Part shown: in pieces, positions 1 through 8,740 of the stretch
Position numbering within the stretch: the first letter of the stretch is position 1
Layout: the number at the start of each line of letters is the position of its first letter
The notes under the pieces: model-generated
Told to the model about the DNA's origin: nothing
The model's input: the letters and a program-made list of their open reading frames with translations, nothing else
The model's database searches: none
Program-made: the position numbers and the translations under genes
NCBI RefSeq assembly: GCF_025685655.1
Contig: NZ_JAGSYG010000002.1
Location: 1 to 64,000 of the forward strand
Direction of reading: 5' to 3'
Length of the DNA stretch: 64,000 nt
DNA from: Acidicapsa ligni
Lineage (GTDB): Bacteria; Acidobacteriota; Terriglobia; Terriglobales; Acidobacteriaceae

Positions 1-2
1 TG

Positions 3-137
3 GTTATGCCAGGCGACAACATCCAGTTGGAGATTGAGCTGCACACTCCAGTTGCGATGGAAAAGGGACTGCGCTTCGCGATTCGCGAAGGCGGCAGGAC
101 AGTCGGCGCGGGCGCCATCAGCGAGATTATCGCTTAA
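3..137 (+). CDS. tuf: Elongation factor Tu, C-terminal end (partial)
   Basis: This is the 3' end of an EF-Tu gene cut by the left edge. The visible 44 residues match the end of EF-Tu domain 3, with MPGDN, the ELHTPVAME stretch and the [10 protein letters not shown] segment before the stop. EF-Tu is the GTPase that delivers aminoacyl-tRNA to the ribosome in the cytoplasm. tuf directly before rpsJ is the usual junction of the str and S10 operons. The 125 bases to rpsJ hold a hairpin with no U-tract, so the junction may be read through. The identity is secure although only a fragment is present. Confidence 0.95.
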   Translation, partial: VMPGDNIQLEIELHTPVAMEKGLRFAIREGGRTVGAGAISEIIA

Positions 138-156
138 GAACAGGGAACAAAGATTG

Positions 157-189
157 GGAAACGGGGTTAGGGCACTAACCCTTGTTTCC
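157..189 (+). other. Hairpin between tuf and rpsJ
   Basis: GGAAAC followed by GGGGTTAG pairs with CTAACCC and GTTTCC around a four-base GGCA turn, with one bulged base. No T-run follows, so it is not a classical terminator. It may be an RNA processing or pausing structure at the str/S10 boundary; the function is not known. Confidence 0.5.
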
Positions 190-262
190 TGATTAGTCGG
201 TCAAGTTTGGTTAGTCGCGACGGTGCAGAGGTTCACACTGTACGCGGGAAAGATTGAAGCAC

Positions 263-580
263 ATGGTAGGACAGAGAATTCGAATTCGGCTGAAGGCATA
301 CGACTACCGGGTACTGGATACCTCGACAGGCGAAATCGTCGAGACTGCCAAGCGCACCGGAGCACAGGTCGCGGGCCCGATTCCGCTCCCGACGGTCAAG
401 AACAAGTATTGCGTGCTGCGTTCGCCGCACGTCGACAAGAAGTCTCGCGAAGCTTTTGAGATCCGGACGCACAAGCGCCTGATCGATATTCTCGAACCCA
501 CCCAGCAGACCGTGGACGCGCTGATGAAGCTCGATCTGCCAGCCGGTGTGGATGTTGAGATCAAGGCCTTCGAGAAGTAA
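263..580 (+). CDS. rpsJ: 30S ribosomal protein S10
   Basis: S10 binds 16S rRNA in the head of the small subunit and also works as NusE in transcription antitermination. The product is 105 residues (about 103 is usual), with [16 protein letters not shown] at the N-terminus, the RTHKRLIDI segment, and the GVDVEIKAF end. The ATG at 263 gives the family-standard N-terminus. An in-frame TTG three codons upstream at 254 is the alternative and has a GGGAAAGA close before it. It is the first gene of the S10 operon. Five bases after its stop lies a GCC-N5-GGC motif that recurs in this cluster. Confidence 0.96.
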   Translation: MVGQRIRIRLKAYDYRVLDTSTGEIVETAKRTGAQVAGPIPLPTVKNKYCVLRSPHVDKKSREAFEIRTHKRLIDILEPTQQTVDALMKLDLPAGVDVEIKAFEK

Positions 581-725
581 GAATTGCCATCCAGGCACAT
601 CCGCTTTGCGGGTAGGCCGAGGATGAAAGATGAATCCGGCGCTTAATAGGCGCTACTCACTCCGGCAGTGCCGGGTCTGGGCCATCATAGGTAAGGCCAG
701 CCTCGCATGATGAGGAAAGGAAAAT

Positions 726-1454
726 ATGTCAGTCACTGGAATTTTAGGTAAAAAAATCGGCATGACACAGGTCTTCGATGAGAAGGGCGATGTGCACCCG
801 ATTACCGTTCTGCAGGCTGGTCCCTGCGTGATTACGCAGCTCAAGACCGCCGCACGCGATGGCTATGAGGCCGCGCAGATTGGCTTTGTTGAGTTCGTCA
901 AGGCAAACCGCGTCACCAAGCCGTTGGCTGGTCACTTCGCCAAGGCAGATGCGCCACCGGTTCGCGAGATTCGCGAAGTTGGTTTGCTGGCTGTGGGCGA
1001 GGGTGAGGAAGTTGCCAAGGCGGGAGACCGCGTGTTGGTTGATATTTTCTCGGACGACAAGTTTGTGGATGTGATTGGTACTTCCAAGGGCCGTGGTTTT
1101 GCGGGCGTTGTTCGCCGTCACGGTTTCGGCGGCGGTCCCAAGTCGCACGGGCACATGTTCCAGGTGCAGGGCTCCATCGGTGCATCGAGCTTCCCGTCGC
1201 GTGTGTTTCCTGGGCAGCGTATGCCGGGTCACTTCGGCGTGGATCAGGTCACGGTGCGCAACCTGCGCATTCGCGGCATCGATGTCGAAGAGAACCTGAT
1301 CATGGTTGAGGGTGCTGTACCGGGTCCTCGTGATGGATATGTGTTGATTTCGAAGGCCAAGGCTCCGCCGCGCGAGCGTCGTGGTTTCGCTGGAGCCGGC
1401 ACTGTCGATCCGTTGAAGGCTTCCAAGAAGGCAATGGGAAGCAAGAAGAAGTAA
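726..1454 (+). CDS. rplC: 50S ribosomal protein L3
   Basis: L3 is an early assembly protein of the large subunit whose extended loop reaches the peptidyl transferase centre. The 242-residue product begins MSVTGILGKKIGMTQVFDE and carries the conserved GTSKGRGFAG, HRHGFGGGPKSHG-like and MPGHFG segments, which are diagnostic. The C-terminus is a lysine-rich tail (KASKKAMGSKKK), longer than in E. coli. AGGAAAGGAAA before the ATG is a good ribosome binding site. The 145-base spacer from rpsJ contains small hairpins, including CCGGCA-G-TGCCGG. After the stop comes the five-base spacing and GCCGTCCAGGC motif. Confidence 0.97.
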   Translation: MSVTGILGKKIGMTQVFDEKGDVHPITVLQAGPCVITQLKTAARDGYEAAQIGFVEFVKANRVTKPLAGHFAKADAPPVREIREVGLLAVGEGEEVAKAGDRVLVDIFSDDKFVDVIGTSKGRGFAGVVRRHGFGGGPKSHGHMFQVQGSIGASSFPSRVFPGQRMPGHFGVDQVTVRNLRIRGIDVEENLIMVEGAVPGPRDGYVLISKAKAPPRERRGFAGAGTVDPLKASKKAMGSKKK

Positions 1455-1536
1455 GACTAGCCGTCCAGGCAAGTCGAGAAGTTTGAAACGAGATTTGACC
1501 CGGCAGCCAAAGTATTGCTGGGGAAAGAAGAAGACG

Positions 1537-2217
1537 ATGGCAAACGTGGATGTAGTCAATCTGAACGGGGACAAAGTGGGCACCGTGGAGCTGGCCGACG
1601 AGGTATTCGCGGCCGACCAGGTGAACGAAGCTCTCCTGTGGGAAGCGGTCAAGCACTATCGCGCAGCGATACGTCAGGGCACCGCGGCCACCAAGAATCG
1701 CAAGCTGGTTGCAGGTTCGGGCAAGAAGCTTTGGAAGCAGAAGGGAACTGGCCGTGCACGTGTCGGTTCTGTGCGTTCACCTCTCTGGCGCCATGGCGGT
1801 ACGGTTCACGGACCTCAGCCACGCAGCTATGATTACGCGTTCCCGCGCAAGAAGCTGCTGGGTGCTCTGCGCTCGGCTCTGGCTTCAAAGCTGGCGGACG
1901 GCAAGCTGACGATCGTTGATTCCCTGGAGATCAAGGAAGCAAAGACCAAGCTTTACCGTTCGGCCCTCGATAAGCTCGGTGCAAACCGCACCACGCTGAT
2001 CGTCGAGAGCGGCAAGACGCTGACGGAGGCTCTGTTCCTGGGCGTTCGCAACCTGGATCGTGTTGAGCTGATGCTGAACAACGAAGTGCATCCCTATGAT
2101 CTGCTGCGCTACGAGCGGGCGATCTTCTCGAAGGATGCTATTGAGCTGCTGGGCGAGTCGCTGAAGAAGACTGTTTCGAAGCGCAAGCTGGCTGCTGCAC
2201 AGAAGGAGGTCGCATAA
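1537..2217 (+). CDS. rplD: 50S ribosomal protein L4
   Basis: L4 binds 23S rRNA and lines the nascent peptide exit tunnel; in gammaproteobacteria it also represses its own operon. The 226-residue product has the family start MANVDVVNLNG and the tunnel-loop signature KLWKQKGTGRARVGS followed by RSPLWRHGGTVHGP. The open frame continues 18 codons further upstream, but that extension is not family-like. The ATG at 1537 is preceded by GGGAAAGAAGAAG. Its stop codon overlaps the start of rplW (TAATG), so the two are probably translationally coupled. Confidence 0.96.
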   Translation: MANVDVVNLNGDKVGTVELADEVFAADQVNEALLWEAVKHYRAAIRQGTAATKNRKLVAGSGKKLWKQKGTGRARVGSVRSPLWRHGGTVHGPQPRSYDYAFPRKKLLGALRSALASKLADGKLTIVDSLEIKEAKTKLYRSALDKLGANRTTLIVESGKTLTEALFLGVRNLDRVELMLNNEVHPYDLLRYERAIFSKDAIELLGESLKKTVSKRKLAAAQKEVA

Positions 2218-2510
2218 TGCCGACACTCTACGAAGTTATTCGCCGCCCTCTCATTACTGAGAAGGGTCTGCAAGTGAAAGAGACTGAGGGGACGCTGGTA
2301 TTCGACGTCGCTCCTGAGGCCAGCAAGACGGAAGTGAAGCAGGCGGTTGAGGCTCTCTTCAAGGTGAAGGTAGCTGCAGTTCGCACTGCGAACGTGCTCG
2401 GCAAGGAACGTCGCCGCGGCAAGTTCTCCGGATACAAGCCGGACTGGAAGAAGGCGTATGTTCGTCTGAAGTCTGGCGAAAAGATGCCGGAGTACGTGAA
2501 CAACTACTAG
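2217..2510 (+). CDS. rplW: 50S ribosomal protein L23
   Basis: L23 sits at the peptide exit tunnel and is the docking point for trigger factor and the signal recognition particle. The 97-residue product has the typical beginning (TLYEVIRRPLITEKG), the FDVAPEASKTEVKQAVE helix, and the C-terminal GRKWKKAYV-type strand seen here as DWKKAYVRL. The start codon shares one base with the rplD stop, consistent with coupled translation. A clear AAGGAGG lies just upstream inside rplD. Confidence 0.96.
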   Translation: MPTLYEVIRRPLITEKGLQVKETEGTLVFDVAPEASKTEVKQAVEALFKVKVAAVRTANVLGKERRRGKFSGYKPDWKKAYVRLKSGEKMPEYVNNY

Positions 2511-2631
2511 CTTCCAGTTGCTGGGTGTTCAGAAAGAATTATCGGGGATGAGTTCGAGGCCCCGGAGAAACGTAAGCCTTGGGAACGGGATCTGAAAAGA
2601 TCGCGGGCCTGGAAGGCCAGGGAAACAGACG

Positions 2632-3456
2632 ATGGCAATCAAAACATACAGACCGATTACGCCGACGCTTCGCTTCAAGACTACGCTGGTGAACGATGAC
2701 ATCACCACGAATGTGCCGCACAAGGCGCTGGTCGTTACGCGGCCTCGCACTGGTGGACGGCGCAATCAGGGCGACCTGACGATGCGTCATCACGGTGGCG
2801 GACACAAGCGTCAGCTACGTTTGATCGACTTCAAGCGAGACAAGTACGGCATCCCTGGAACCGTTGCGACGATCGAATATGATCCCAACCGTTCTTCGCG
2901 GATTGCGCTGATTCATTACCTGGATGGCGAGAAGCGTTACATCATTCAGCCAGTTGGTTTGAAGGTTGGACAGAAGATCATGAGCGGCCCAGAGGCTGAC
3001 ATTCTGATCGGCAATGCGTTGCCGCTGAAGAATATCCCTTCGGGTACGGTGGTTCACAACATCGAGCTTCGTCCCGGCAAGGGCGCGCAGATGGCTCGTT
3101 CGGCAGGCGCGCAGGCGCAGCTGGTAGCGAAGGAAGGCGATTACGCTCTTCTGAAGCTGCCCTCCGGCGAGACCCGCAAGGTTCTGGTGGAGTGCATGGC
3201 GACGATTGGCCAGGTTGGCAATACGGACCATGAGAATGTTTCGATCGGCAAGGCCGGACGTAACCGCTGGAAGGGCATTCGCCCCAGCAACCGTGGTGTA
3301 TCGATGAACCCTGTGGATCACCCGCATGGTGGTGGTGAGGGCAAGACCTCGGGCGGCCGTCATCCGGTCACTCCGTGGGGCCAGCCGACACGTGGCTACA
3401 AGACGCGTAACAACAAGCGGACCGACGCATTCATCGTCAGCCGCCGGCAGAAATAA
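2632..3456 (+). CDS. rplB: 50S ribosomal protein L2
   Basis: L2 is a primary 23S rRNA-binding protein needed for subunit association and peptidyl transferase assembly. The 274-residue product has the usual N-terminus ([15 protein letters not shown]), the RNA-binding core including GGGHKRQ, and the highly conserved C-terminal block with [11 protein letters not shown], which contains the conserved histidine. Length matches the family. It is preceded by a 121-base spacer without a recognisable gene, with GCCAGGG just before the start. Confidence 0.97.
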   Translation: MAIKTYRPITPTLRFKTTLVNDDITTNVPHKALVVTRPRTGGRRNQGDLTMRHHGGGHKRQLRLIDFKRDKYGIPGTVATIEYDPNRSSRIALIHYLDGEKRYIIQPVGLKVGQKIMSGPEADILIGNALPLKNIPSGTVVHNIELRPGKGAQMARSAGAQAQLVAKEGDYALLKLPSGETRKVLVECMATIGQVGNTDHENVSIGKAGRNRWKGIRPSNRGVSMNPVDHPHGGGEGKTSGGRHPVTPWGQPTRGYKTRNNKRTDAFIVSRRQK

Positions 3457-3476
3457 GGCTAAGGGAGCTACGATTT

Positions 3477-3764
3477 ATGGCACGTTCGACGAAAAAAGGT
3501 CCCTTTGTGGACGAGCATTTGATCAAGAAGGTGGAAGTTCTGAATGCCGCCAACGACAAAAAGGTCATCAAGACCTGGTCGCGCCGCTCTACGATCTTCC
3601 CCGAATTCATCGGTCACACCGTTGCCGTGCATAACGGTCGCAAGTTCATCCCGGTCTATGTGACGGAGAACATGGTGGGACACAAGTTTGGCGAATTTTC
3701 TCCGACCCGTACCTTCAAGGGGCACACCCAGAAGTCGTCTGAGTCGGGCGCCAAGGCCCGGTAG
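3477..3764 (+). CDS. rpsS: 30S ribosomal protein S19
   Basis: S19 lies in the head of the small subunit with S13 and contacts tRNA. The 95-residue product has the family start [15 protein letters not shown], the KTWSRRSTI segment, the [11 protein letters not shown] strand and the [16 protein letters not shown] block. An AAGGGAGCTACGATTT leader precedes the ATG, 20 bases after the rplB stop. Nothing is unusual in its length or sequence. Confidence 0.96.
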   Translation: MARSTKKGPFVDEHLIKKVEVLNAANDKKVIKTWSRRSTIFPEFIGHTVAVHNGRKFIPVYVTENMVGHKFGEFSPTRTFKGHTQKSSESGAKAR

Positions 3765-3855
3765 TTCAGGGACCAGGCATCAGGAAATAGGGATTAGCAA
3801 AGGCGGGCAGGTCGCTTAAGAGCGCCGGGTTCGCCGGAGACTGAAAGGCAGAGCA

Positions 3856-4356
3856 ATGGCAGTCCAGACAAAAGCAGTCGAGACAAAAGAATTCCGGGCC
3901 GAGGCAAGGTTCCAGCGCGTATCGCCGCAGAAGGCGCGGTTGGTGCTGAATCTGGTCAAGGGACTGGGAGTTCAGAGGGCGCTGGAAACACTCGCCTTTA
4001 CCAAGAAGCGGATCGCTCCGGTGATTCACAAGGTGCTGACCTCGGCACTGGACAATGCGAAGTATCTGTCCGATGAGCGTGGTCTGGATCTGGATGTTGA
4101 CAACCTGTACGTCAAGCTGGCGATAGCGAACGAGGGACCGCGCATGAAGCGCATCCGTCCTGCGCCTATGGGCCGTGCGTTCCGGTATCAACGTCGCCTG
4201 ACGCACATCATTGTTTCGGTTGCCGAGCGTGTTGAAGAAGGCGCGGAAGTGACCAAGGTTGATGTAACGCCGGCGAAGGCCAAAAAGGCCGCCAGCAAGA
4301 CGGCAGCCAAGAAGGCGTCAACCAAGACAGGCAGCAAGACCAAGTCGGCCGCGTAG
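3856..4356 (+). CDS. rplV: 50S ribosomal protein L22 with basic C-terminal tail
   Basis: L22 binds several 23S rRNA domains and its beta-hairpin lines the exit tunnel. The core, about residues 12-120, has [16 protein letters not shown], the [14 protein letters not shown] segment and the [25 protein letters not shown] hairpin region in pieces. Beyond the core is a roughly 40-residue alanine/lysine tail ([17 protein letters not shown]), making the protein 166 residues against about 110 in E. coli. The tail is a lineage-type extension, likely disordered and RNA-binding. It sits between rpsS and rpsC as usual. Confidence 0.96.
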   Translation: MAVQTKAVETKEFRAEARFQRVSPQKARLVLNLVKGLGVQRALETLAFTKKRIAPVIHKVLTSALDNAKYLSDERGLDLDVDNLYVKLAIANEGPRMKRIRPAPMGRAFRYQRRLTHIIVSVAERVEEGAEVTKVDVTPAKAKKAASKTAAKKASTKTGSKTKSAA

Positions 4357-4381
4357 GCCGGAAGGATTTAAGAGGCAAAGT

Positions 4382-5056
4382 ATGGGACAGAAAGTTCATC
4401 CTTATGGATTCCGGCTCGGAGTCAACAAGCCATGGCGCTCGCGCTGGTTTGCCACGCGCGATTACGCGAAGTTGCTGGTCGAAGATGTCAAGCTCAAGGC
4501 TGAGTTGAAGGACAAGCTGAAGGCTGCCGGCGTCAGCTCGGTAGAGATTGAGCGTCCAGGCAACAAGCTACGGTTTATCATCCGCACTGCGCGTCCGGGT
4601 ATTGTTATCGGCCGCAAGGGTTCGGAGATTGAGAAGCTCAAGGGCGAGTTGGCGAAGCGCACCAATCGGGATGTCTTCATCGACATTCTCGAGGTGAACA
4701 AGCCGGAGCTGGATGCCCAGTTGGTTTCCGAGAATATCGCGTTGCAGCTTGAGAAGCGCGTTGGCTTCCGCCGCGCGATGCGCAAGAGCGTTGATTCGGC
4801 GCTGCGTTTCGGTTGCAAGGGAATCAAGGTTCGCGTTTCGGGCCGTTTGAACGGGAACGAAATCGCGCGTTCCGAGTGGTATTTGCAGGGACGTCTGCCG
4901 CTGCACACGTTGCGCGCGGACATCGATTACGGCTTCTCCGAGGCGCACACGACCTATGGAATCATTGGCGTGAAGACCTGGATTTACCGTGGCGATATCT
5001 ACGAGCAGAAGCGTCGCCAGCCGGTTGTTGCGGGTGCGGGTGCTTTTCAGCTGTAG
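4382..5056 (+). CDS. rpsC: 30S ribosomal protein S3
   Basis: S3 forms part of the mRNA entry channel on the small subunit. The 224-residue product has the family start [14 protein letters not shown], the KH-type RNA-binding segment with [15 protein letters not shown], and the C-terminal half with [17 protein letters not shown], ending in the GDIYEQKRR region. An AAGAGGCAAAGT leader serves as ribosome binding site. The 112 bases after it carry two hairpins before rplP. Confidence 0.97.
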   Translation: MGQKVHPYGFRLGVNKPWRSRWFATRDYAKLLVEDVKLKAELKDKLKAAGVSSVEIERPGNKLRFIIRTARPGIVIGRKGSEIEKLKGELAKRTNRDVFIDILEVNKPELDAQLVSENIALQLEKRVGFRRAMRKSVDSALRFGCKGIKVRVSGRLNGNEIARSEWYLQGRLPLHTLRADIDYGFSEAHTTYGIIGVKTWIYRGDIYEQKRRQPVVAGAGAFQL

Positions 5057-5072
5057 CCTGCCAACTTCTGGT

Positions 5073-5091
5073 CTCCAGCTACTAGTTGGAG
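5073..5091 (+). other. Short hairpin after rpsC
   Basis: CTCCAGCT pairs with AGTTGGAG around a three-base ACT loop, with one G-T wobble. It has no U-tract. It is the first of two hairpins in the rpsC-rplP spacer and shares the sequence AGCTACTAG with the second. Confidence 0.5.
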
Positions 5092-5124
5092 GAACGGAAG
5101 TGAGACGGAAGAGTAAGAGCTAGA

Positions 5125-5149
5125 AGCTACTAGCTAAGGGCTAGTAGCT
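5125..5149 (+). other. Perfect 10-bp hairpin before rplP
   Basis: AGCTACTAGC and GCTAGTAGCT form a perfect ten-base-pair stem with a TAAGG loop, ending about 20 bases before the rplP start. No T-run follows. The neighbouring sequence is built from repeats of AGCTA/CTAGC, so slipped alternative pairings with the first hairpin are possible. Function unknown. Confidence 0.55.
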
Positions 5150-5168
5150 GTTTAACGAGGATTTCGCT

Positions 5169-5630
5169 ATGTTGATGCCAAAGAAGGTCAAGTTTCGCAA
5201 GCAGCAGAAGGGCAAGATGCGCGGCAAGGCATGGCGCGGTTCGACCCTCTCGTTTGGCGAGTATGGGCTGAAGGTCATGGAATGCGGTTACATTACCGAC
5301 CGTCAGATCGAAGCCAGCCGTATCGCAATGACGCGCTTTATCAAGCGTGGCGGCAAGGTCTGGCTGCGTCTGTTCCCGGACAAGCCGATCACCAAGAAGC
5401 CGGCCGAAGTTCGAATGGGTTCCGGTAAGGGTGCGTTGGATCACTGGGCGGCAGTTGTTCGTCCGGGCAAGATCCTCTTCGAGATGGAGGGAGTTACTCC
5501 TGAAATCGCGATGGAAGCGATGCGCCTGGCAGCCAACAAGCTGCCGTTGAAGACCCGCTTCGTGCAGCGTCCTGCGGTGATCAAGAACGCCCCGGCGGAA
5601 GTCGAGACGGGTACGGAAGCTGCGCAGTAA
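5169..5630 (+). CDS. rplP: 50S ribosomal protein L16
   Basis: L16 binds 23S rRNA near the A-site and central protuberance. The 153-residue product has the family start [15 protein letters not shown], the [17 protein letters not shown] segment, and the [20 protein letters not shown] block containing the arginine hydroxylated in some bacteria. The core ends near residue 137; a short extension rich in Ala and Glu follows. TTAACGAGGATTTCGCT precedes the ATG. Confidence 0.96.
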   Translation: MLMPKKVKFRKQQKGKMRGKAWRGSTLSFGEYGLKVMECGYITDRQIEASRIAMTRFIKRGGKVWLRLFPDKPITKKPAEVRMGSGKGALDHWAAVVRPGKILFEMEGVTPEIAMEAMRLAANKLPLKTRFVQRPAVIKNAPAEVETGTEAAQ

Positions 5631-5689
5631 GAGTTTTGAGATTGAGGCGATCGGGGCTCGGATAGGGCTGGGACGCTGGAGAGAAGACG

Positions 5690-5971
5690 ATGGAATTAGC
5701 AAAGATTCGTAACCTGAGCGACGAGGAATTGAAGACGACGGGAGTGCAGACTTCCGAGCAACTCTTCCGCATCCGCTTTCAGGCCAAGCTGGGGCAGAAC
5801 GAAGGCATTCGCAAGCTGCGTGAGCTGCGCAAGGATGTCGCCCGCATCAAGACGATCGCCAAGGAACGCGAGCTTGGGATTCAGCGGGAAGTACCTGAGG
5901 CCAAGGCCAAGAAGGCTGCCGCTCCGGTGAAGGCCAAGAAGACAACGAAGTCGAAGAAGGAGGCCAAGTAA
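5690..5971 (+). CDS. rpmC: 50S ribosomal protein L29 with lysine-rich tail
   Basis: L29 is a small helical protein beside L23 at the tunnel exit. The first 65 residues match the family: KIRNLSDEELKT, the LFRIRFQAKLGQNE helix and the RELRKDVARIKTIAKEREL helix. A further 28 residues of Ala/Lys repeats follow, giving 93 residues against 63 in E. coli. It ends three bases before the rpsQ start, and GAAGGAGGCC inside its last codons is the rpsQ ribosome binding site. Confidence 0.95.
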   Translation: MELAKIRNLSDEELKTTGVQTSEQLFRIRFQAKLGQNEGIRKLRELRKDVARIKTIAKERELGIQREVPEAKAKKAAAPVKAKKTTKSKKEAK

Positions 5972-5974
5972 GTT

Positions 5975-6337
5975 ATGGCGGCCACTAAAGAAGTTTCGCA
6001 GACAGTAGCATCGAGCACGCCGACGGCCACTCCCGCGGTTCCAGCTGAAGTTGGAGCACGCCGCAACGAGAAGGTTGGCAATGTGGTTTCGACCAAGATG
6101 CAGAAGACCATTGTGGTCGAGGTCGAGATGCGCAAGGCGCACCCGAAGTACAAGCGTATTGTGAAGAGCAACAAGAAGTTCTATGCCCATGACGAGCAGA
6201 ATTCGGCGCGTGTCGGCGATGTTGTTCGCATTCGCGAAAGCCGTCCGCTGAGCAAGCTGAAGCGCTGGTCACTGGAAGAGATTGTTCGTCGCTCTTCGCT
6301 GGGTCAGTTGGAAGACGCAGCTCCGAAGGCTAGCTAA
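5975..6337 (+). CDS. rpsQ: 30S ribosomal protein S17 with N-terminal extension
   Basis: S17 is an OB-fold primary 16S rRNA-binding protein. The conserved part starts near residue 28 with the [17 protein letters not shown] block, followed by [19 protein letters not shown] and [18 protein letters not shown], all diagnostic. About 27 residues rich in Ala, Thr and Pro precede it, so the protein is 120 residues against about 84. The ATG at 5975 directly follows the rpmC stop and has a very good ribosome binding site. An internal start nearer the core is possible but has no visible site. Confidence 0.95.
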   Translation: MAATKEVSQTVASSTPTATPAVPAEVGARRNEKVGNVVSTKMQKTIVVEVEMRKAHPKYKRIVKSNKKFYAHDEQNSARVGDVVRIRESRPLSKLKRWSLEEIVRRSSLGQLEDAAPKAS

Positions 6338-6407
6338 GTCTGAACAGGATTGAGCCCGATCGGTTTGTCTGAGGGACAAGTCTGAATCGGGGGAAGGAGT
6401 TGAGCAA

Positions 6408-6779
6408 ATGGCAGTACAAATGAGAACGATGCTTGCGGTTGCCGATAATTCAGGCGCGCGCAAGTTGCAGGTAATCCTTCCCCTGGGTGGTTCTTCCGGC
6501 AAGAAGGCTGGTCTGGGCGATGTAGTTACGGCTGCGGTGAAGGAATCTTCCCCGGACGGAACAGTCAAGAAGGGTAAGGTCGTCAAGGCGGTAATTGTGC
6601 GTACGCGCAAGGAGTATCGCCGCCGGGATGGAACGTATATCCGCTTCGATGAGAATGCAGCAGTGCTGATCAACGAGTCGGGCGAGCCGGTTGGTACGCG
6701 TGTTTTCGGGCCGGTTGCCCGTGAGTTGCGCGAGAAGAAGTTTCTGAAGATTGTTTCGCTGGCTCCTGAAGTTATCTAA
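6408..6779 (+). CDS. rplN: 50S ribosomal protein L14
   Basis: L14 lies at the subunit interface near bridge B8. The 123-residue product is of standard length and shows [17 protein letters not shown], the [10 protein letters not shown] strand, the [14 protein letters not shown] segment with [17 protein letters not shown], and [14 protein letters not shown] at the end. GGGGGAAGGAG precedes the ATG by ten bases. The spacer before it contains an imperfect inverted repeat (CCCGAT ... ATCGGG). Confidence 0.97.
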   Translation: MAVQMRTMLAVADNSGARKLQVILPLGGSSGKKAGLGDVVTAAVKESSPDGTVKKGKVVKAVIVRTRKEYRRRDGTYIRFDENAAVLINESGEPVGTRVFGPVARELREKKFLKIVSLAPEVI

Positions 6780-6812
6780 CTTCTGCTGACTGGCAAGACG
6801 GGTGAGAGAGAA

Positions 6813-7145
6813 ATGGCTGGATTGAATATTCATCGTAACGACAAGGTTCAGGTGCTTACCGGCGCCGATGCTGGCAAGCAGGGTCGCGTCCTTCGGGTAT
6901 TCCCGGACAAGGACAAGGTTCTTGTTGAGCATGTGCGCATTGTCAAGAAGACTGTCAGTTCGAAGTCGGGCAAGAACACCAAGGGCGGCATTGCTGAGCA
7001 GGAATCCCCGCTTCACGTTTCGAACGTGGCGCTGGTATGCGTGAGCTGCGGCAAGACGACCCGTGTGGCCTTCAAGGTTGAAGGCGGCGTCAAGGTTCGC
7101 GTTTGCAAGAAGTGCGGCGCTGAGCAGCCTACCAAGTCGAAGTAG
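6813..7145 (+). CDS. rplX: 50S ribosomal protein L24
   Basis: L24 is a KOW-domain assembly initiator of the large subunit. The 110-residue product has the KOW motif with NDKVQVLTGADAGKQGRVLRV, then VEHVRIVKK and KGGIAEQESPLHVSNV. The C-terminal part carries two Cys pairs (CVSCGK and CKKCGA), a zinc-ribbon-like pattern seen in L24 of many bacteria. The start has GAGAGAGAA before it. Its spacing to rplE is 124 bases, though the rplE frame is open further upstream. Confidence 0.96.
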   Translation: MAGLNIHRNDKVQVLTGADAGKQGRVLRVFPDKDKVLVEHVRIVKKTVSSKSGKNTKGGIAEQESPLHVSNVALVCVSCGKTTRVAFKVEGGVKVRVCKKCGAEQPTKSK

Positions 7146-7269
7146 TTTTTGTAGTTGATCCCGGCCAGGGATGTTGCAAAGTCCGCTGGCCAATCACTTC
7201 CGTAACGGTATACGGCGAGTCGGAGACGATGAGCTACTCCGCAGACCGGAAGAAAGAGAGCAGAAGGAA

Positions 7270-7830
7270 ATGGCAGAACGTACACCGGCAAGATTGAAAG
7301 AGAAGTACAACAAAGAGATTCGTGTTGCGCTCCAGAAGGAGCTTGGCCTGGACAACATCATGGCCGTGCCGAAGATCGAAAAGATTGTAATCAACATGGG
7401 TCTGGGCGAAGCTACCCAGAACACCAAGCTGCTTGACCCTCTGGTCGCCGATCTGGGAATGATCGCTGGACAGAAGCCGGTCACGACGAAGTCGAAGAAG
7501 TCGATCGCCGCATTCAAGGTGCGCGCGGGCATGTCGATTGGCGCCATGGTTACACTGCGCCAGGATGCCATGTACGAATTTCTGGACCGCCTGATCTCGA
7601 CGGCTCTGCCGCGAGTACGCGATTTTCGCGGCGTGTCCACCAAGAGTTTTGATGGCCGTGGTAACTACACGCTCGGCCTGCGCGATCAGTTGATCTTCCC
7701 GGAGATTGATTACTCCAAGGTAGAGAAGCTGAAGGGCATGAACATCACCATCGTGACCACCGCCCACGATGACAACTCGGCACGCGCGCTGCTTCGGCAG
7801 TTCGGAATGCCTTTCCGTCAGGGCGCGTAA
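7270..7830 (+). CDS. rplE: 50S ribosomal protein L5
   Basis: L5 binds 5S rRNA in the central protuberance and contacts P-site tRNA. The 186-residue product has [19 protein letters not shown], the [18 protein letters not shown] block, the [13 protein letters not shown] segment, and the [17 protein letters not shown] block. The frame is open from 7171, but the ATG at 7270 gives the family N-terminus and is preceded by AGAAGGAA. It is followed 28 bases later by rpsN, the usual neighbour. Confidence 0.96.
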   Translation: MAERTPARLKEKYNKEIRVALQKELGLDNIMAVPKIEKIVINMGLGEATQNTKLLDPLVADLGMIAGQKPVTTKSKKSIAAFKVRAGMSIGAMVTLRQDAMYEFLDRLISTALPRVRDFRGVSTKSFDGRGNYTLGLRDQLIFPEIDYSKVEKLKGMNITIVTTAHDDNSARALLRQFGMPFRQGA

Positions 7831-7858
7831 GAGCGAACCGGAAGAAACAAGGGGAACT

Positions 7859-8044
7859 ATGGCAACCACTGCAAAACGAGTGAAAGATGCGCGCAAGCCC
7901 AAGTTTGCCTGCCGCCAACATAACCGCTGCCAGCTCTGCGGACGTCCTCGGGCGTTCCTACGCAAGTTTGGCATCTGCCGTCTATGCTTCCGCGGCCTGG
8001 CGCACAGGGGAGAGATTCCTGGCGTTGTGAAGTCGAGCTGGTAG
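7859..8044 (+). CDS. rpsN: 30S ribosomal protein S14, zinc-binding type
   Basis: The 61-residue product is the short S14 form of the small-subunit head. It carries [20 protein letters not shown], two CxxC pairs with the 12-residue spacing of the zinc-binding type, followed by [13 protein letters not shown]. The ATG at 7859 has CAAGGGGAACT upstream; the open frame extends 30 codons further into rplE, but that part is not S14. The ending KSSW is standard for short S14. The stop is followed after five bases by GCCGCACGGGC. Confidence 0.96.
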   Translation: MATTAKRVKDARKPKFACRQHNRCQLCGRPRAFLRKFGICRLCFRGLAHRGEIPGVVKSSW

Positions 8045-8199
8045 TACTGGCCGCACGGGCGAATCCTTTGGATGGCCCAGCGGCGGTATCTGCCAAAGCA
8101 TGTTTTTGAACGAAGAGAGTTTCTAGCCCGCGAGCTAGTGAACATTCCTGCTGGTTCTCTACTGGATAAGTGGAGCGAACGGGGAATGAAGGAGAAGGA

Positions 8200-8598
8200 A
8201 TGAGTCTGACTGACCCAGTTGCAGATTTTCTGGCGCGCATCCGGAATGCTATCCGCGCACGCCACCAGAAGCTGGATGTTCCAGCTTCGAAGTTGAAGGC
8301 TGAGATTGCCCGCATCCTCAAAGAAGAGGGCTATATCTCGAACTACAAGACCCAGGAAGAAGAAGGCAAGCAGGTTCTGCGCGTGTACTTGAAGTATGGC
8401 GCGGGTTCTGAAGCTGCTATCCGCGATCTGGCTCGCATTTCGCGTCCCGGCTGCCGCGTTTATATCGGCCGCGATGAGATCAAGCGCGTCCAGGGTGGAT
8501 TGGGCATCTCCATCATGACGACCCCTAAGGGTGTCATGACCGGTCGCCAGGCACGCCGTGAAGGCGTTGGCGGCGAGATCCTCTGCGAAGTCTGGTAG
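8200..8598 (+). CDS. rpsH: 30S ribosomal protein S8
   Basis: S8 is a central organiser of the 16S platform; in E. coli it represses the spc operon. The 132-residue product starts MSLTDPVADFLARIRNAI and has the KLKAEIARILKEEGYI helix, the SRPGCRVYIGRDEI segment, and the conserved GLGISIMTTPKGVMT and GGEILCEVW end. GGAGAAGGA directly upstream fixes the ATG at 8200 over an open GTG at 8170. The 155-base spacer from rpsN has no gene. Confidence 0.97.
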   Translation: MSLTDPVADFLARIRNAIRARHQKLDVPASKLKAEIARILKEEGYISNYKTQEEEGKQVLRVYLKYGAGSEAAIRDLARISRPGCRVYIGRDEIKRVQGGLGISIMTTPKGVMTGRQARREGVGGEILCEVW

Positions 8599-8603
8599 CA
8601 CCT

Positions 8604-8614
8604 GCCGTGCGGGC
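8604..8614. repeat. Post-stop motif GCCGTGCGGGC (one of five)
   Basis: This 11-base inverted motif lies exactly five bases after the rpsH stop. Equivalent motifs at the same spacing follow rpsJ (586-596), rplC (1460-1470), rpsN (8050-8060) and rplF (9286-9296). The shared pattern is GCC[A/G]NNC[A/G]GGC. It is not seen after most other genes of the cluster. No function can be assigned from the sequence. Confidence 0.6.
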
Positions 8615-8659
8615 CTCAGCCTTTGGCGGGGTCCAAATGGAATTTGTTTGATTTGTAAG

Positions 8660-8677
8660 TGAGAGCGGATGCTCTCA
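8660..8677 (+). other. Small hairpin in rpsH-rplF spacer
   Basis: TGAGAGC and GCTCTCA form a perfect seven-base-pair stem with a GGAT loop in the 142-base spacer. No U-tract follows. It is probably a structural element of the polycistronic mRNA. Confidence 0.4.
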
Positions 8678-8740
8678 GGCTGCAGTGGAACTTCCTGGCG
8701 AATAGCTTTGAAGGGACTCGCAAGCCGTTAAGGATAAGTA

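Noticed and set aside
7234-8601. 455-codon - strand frame across rplE, rpsN and rpsH
   Set aside because: Antisense to three conserved ribosomal genes.
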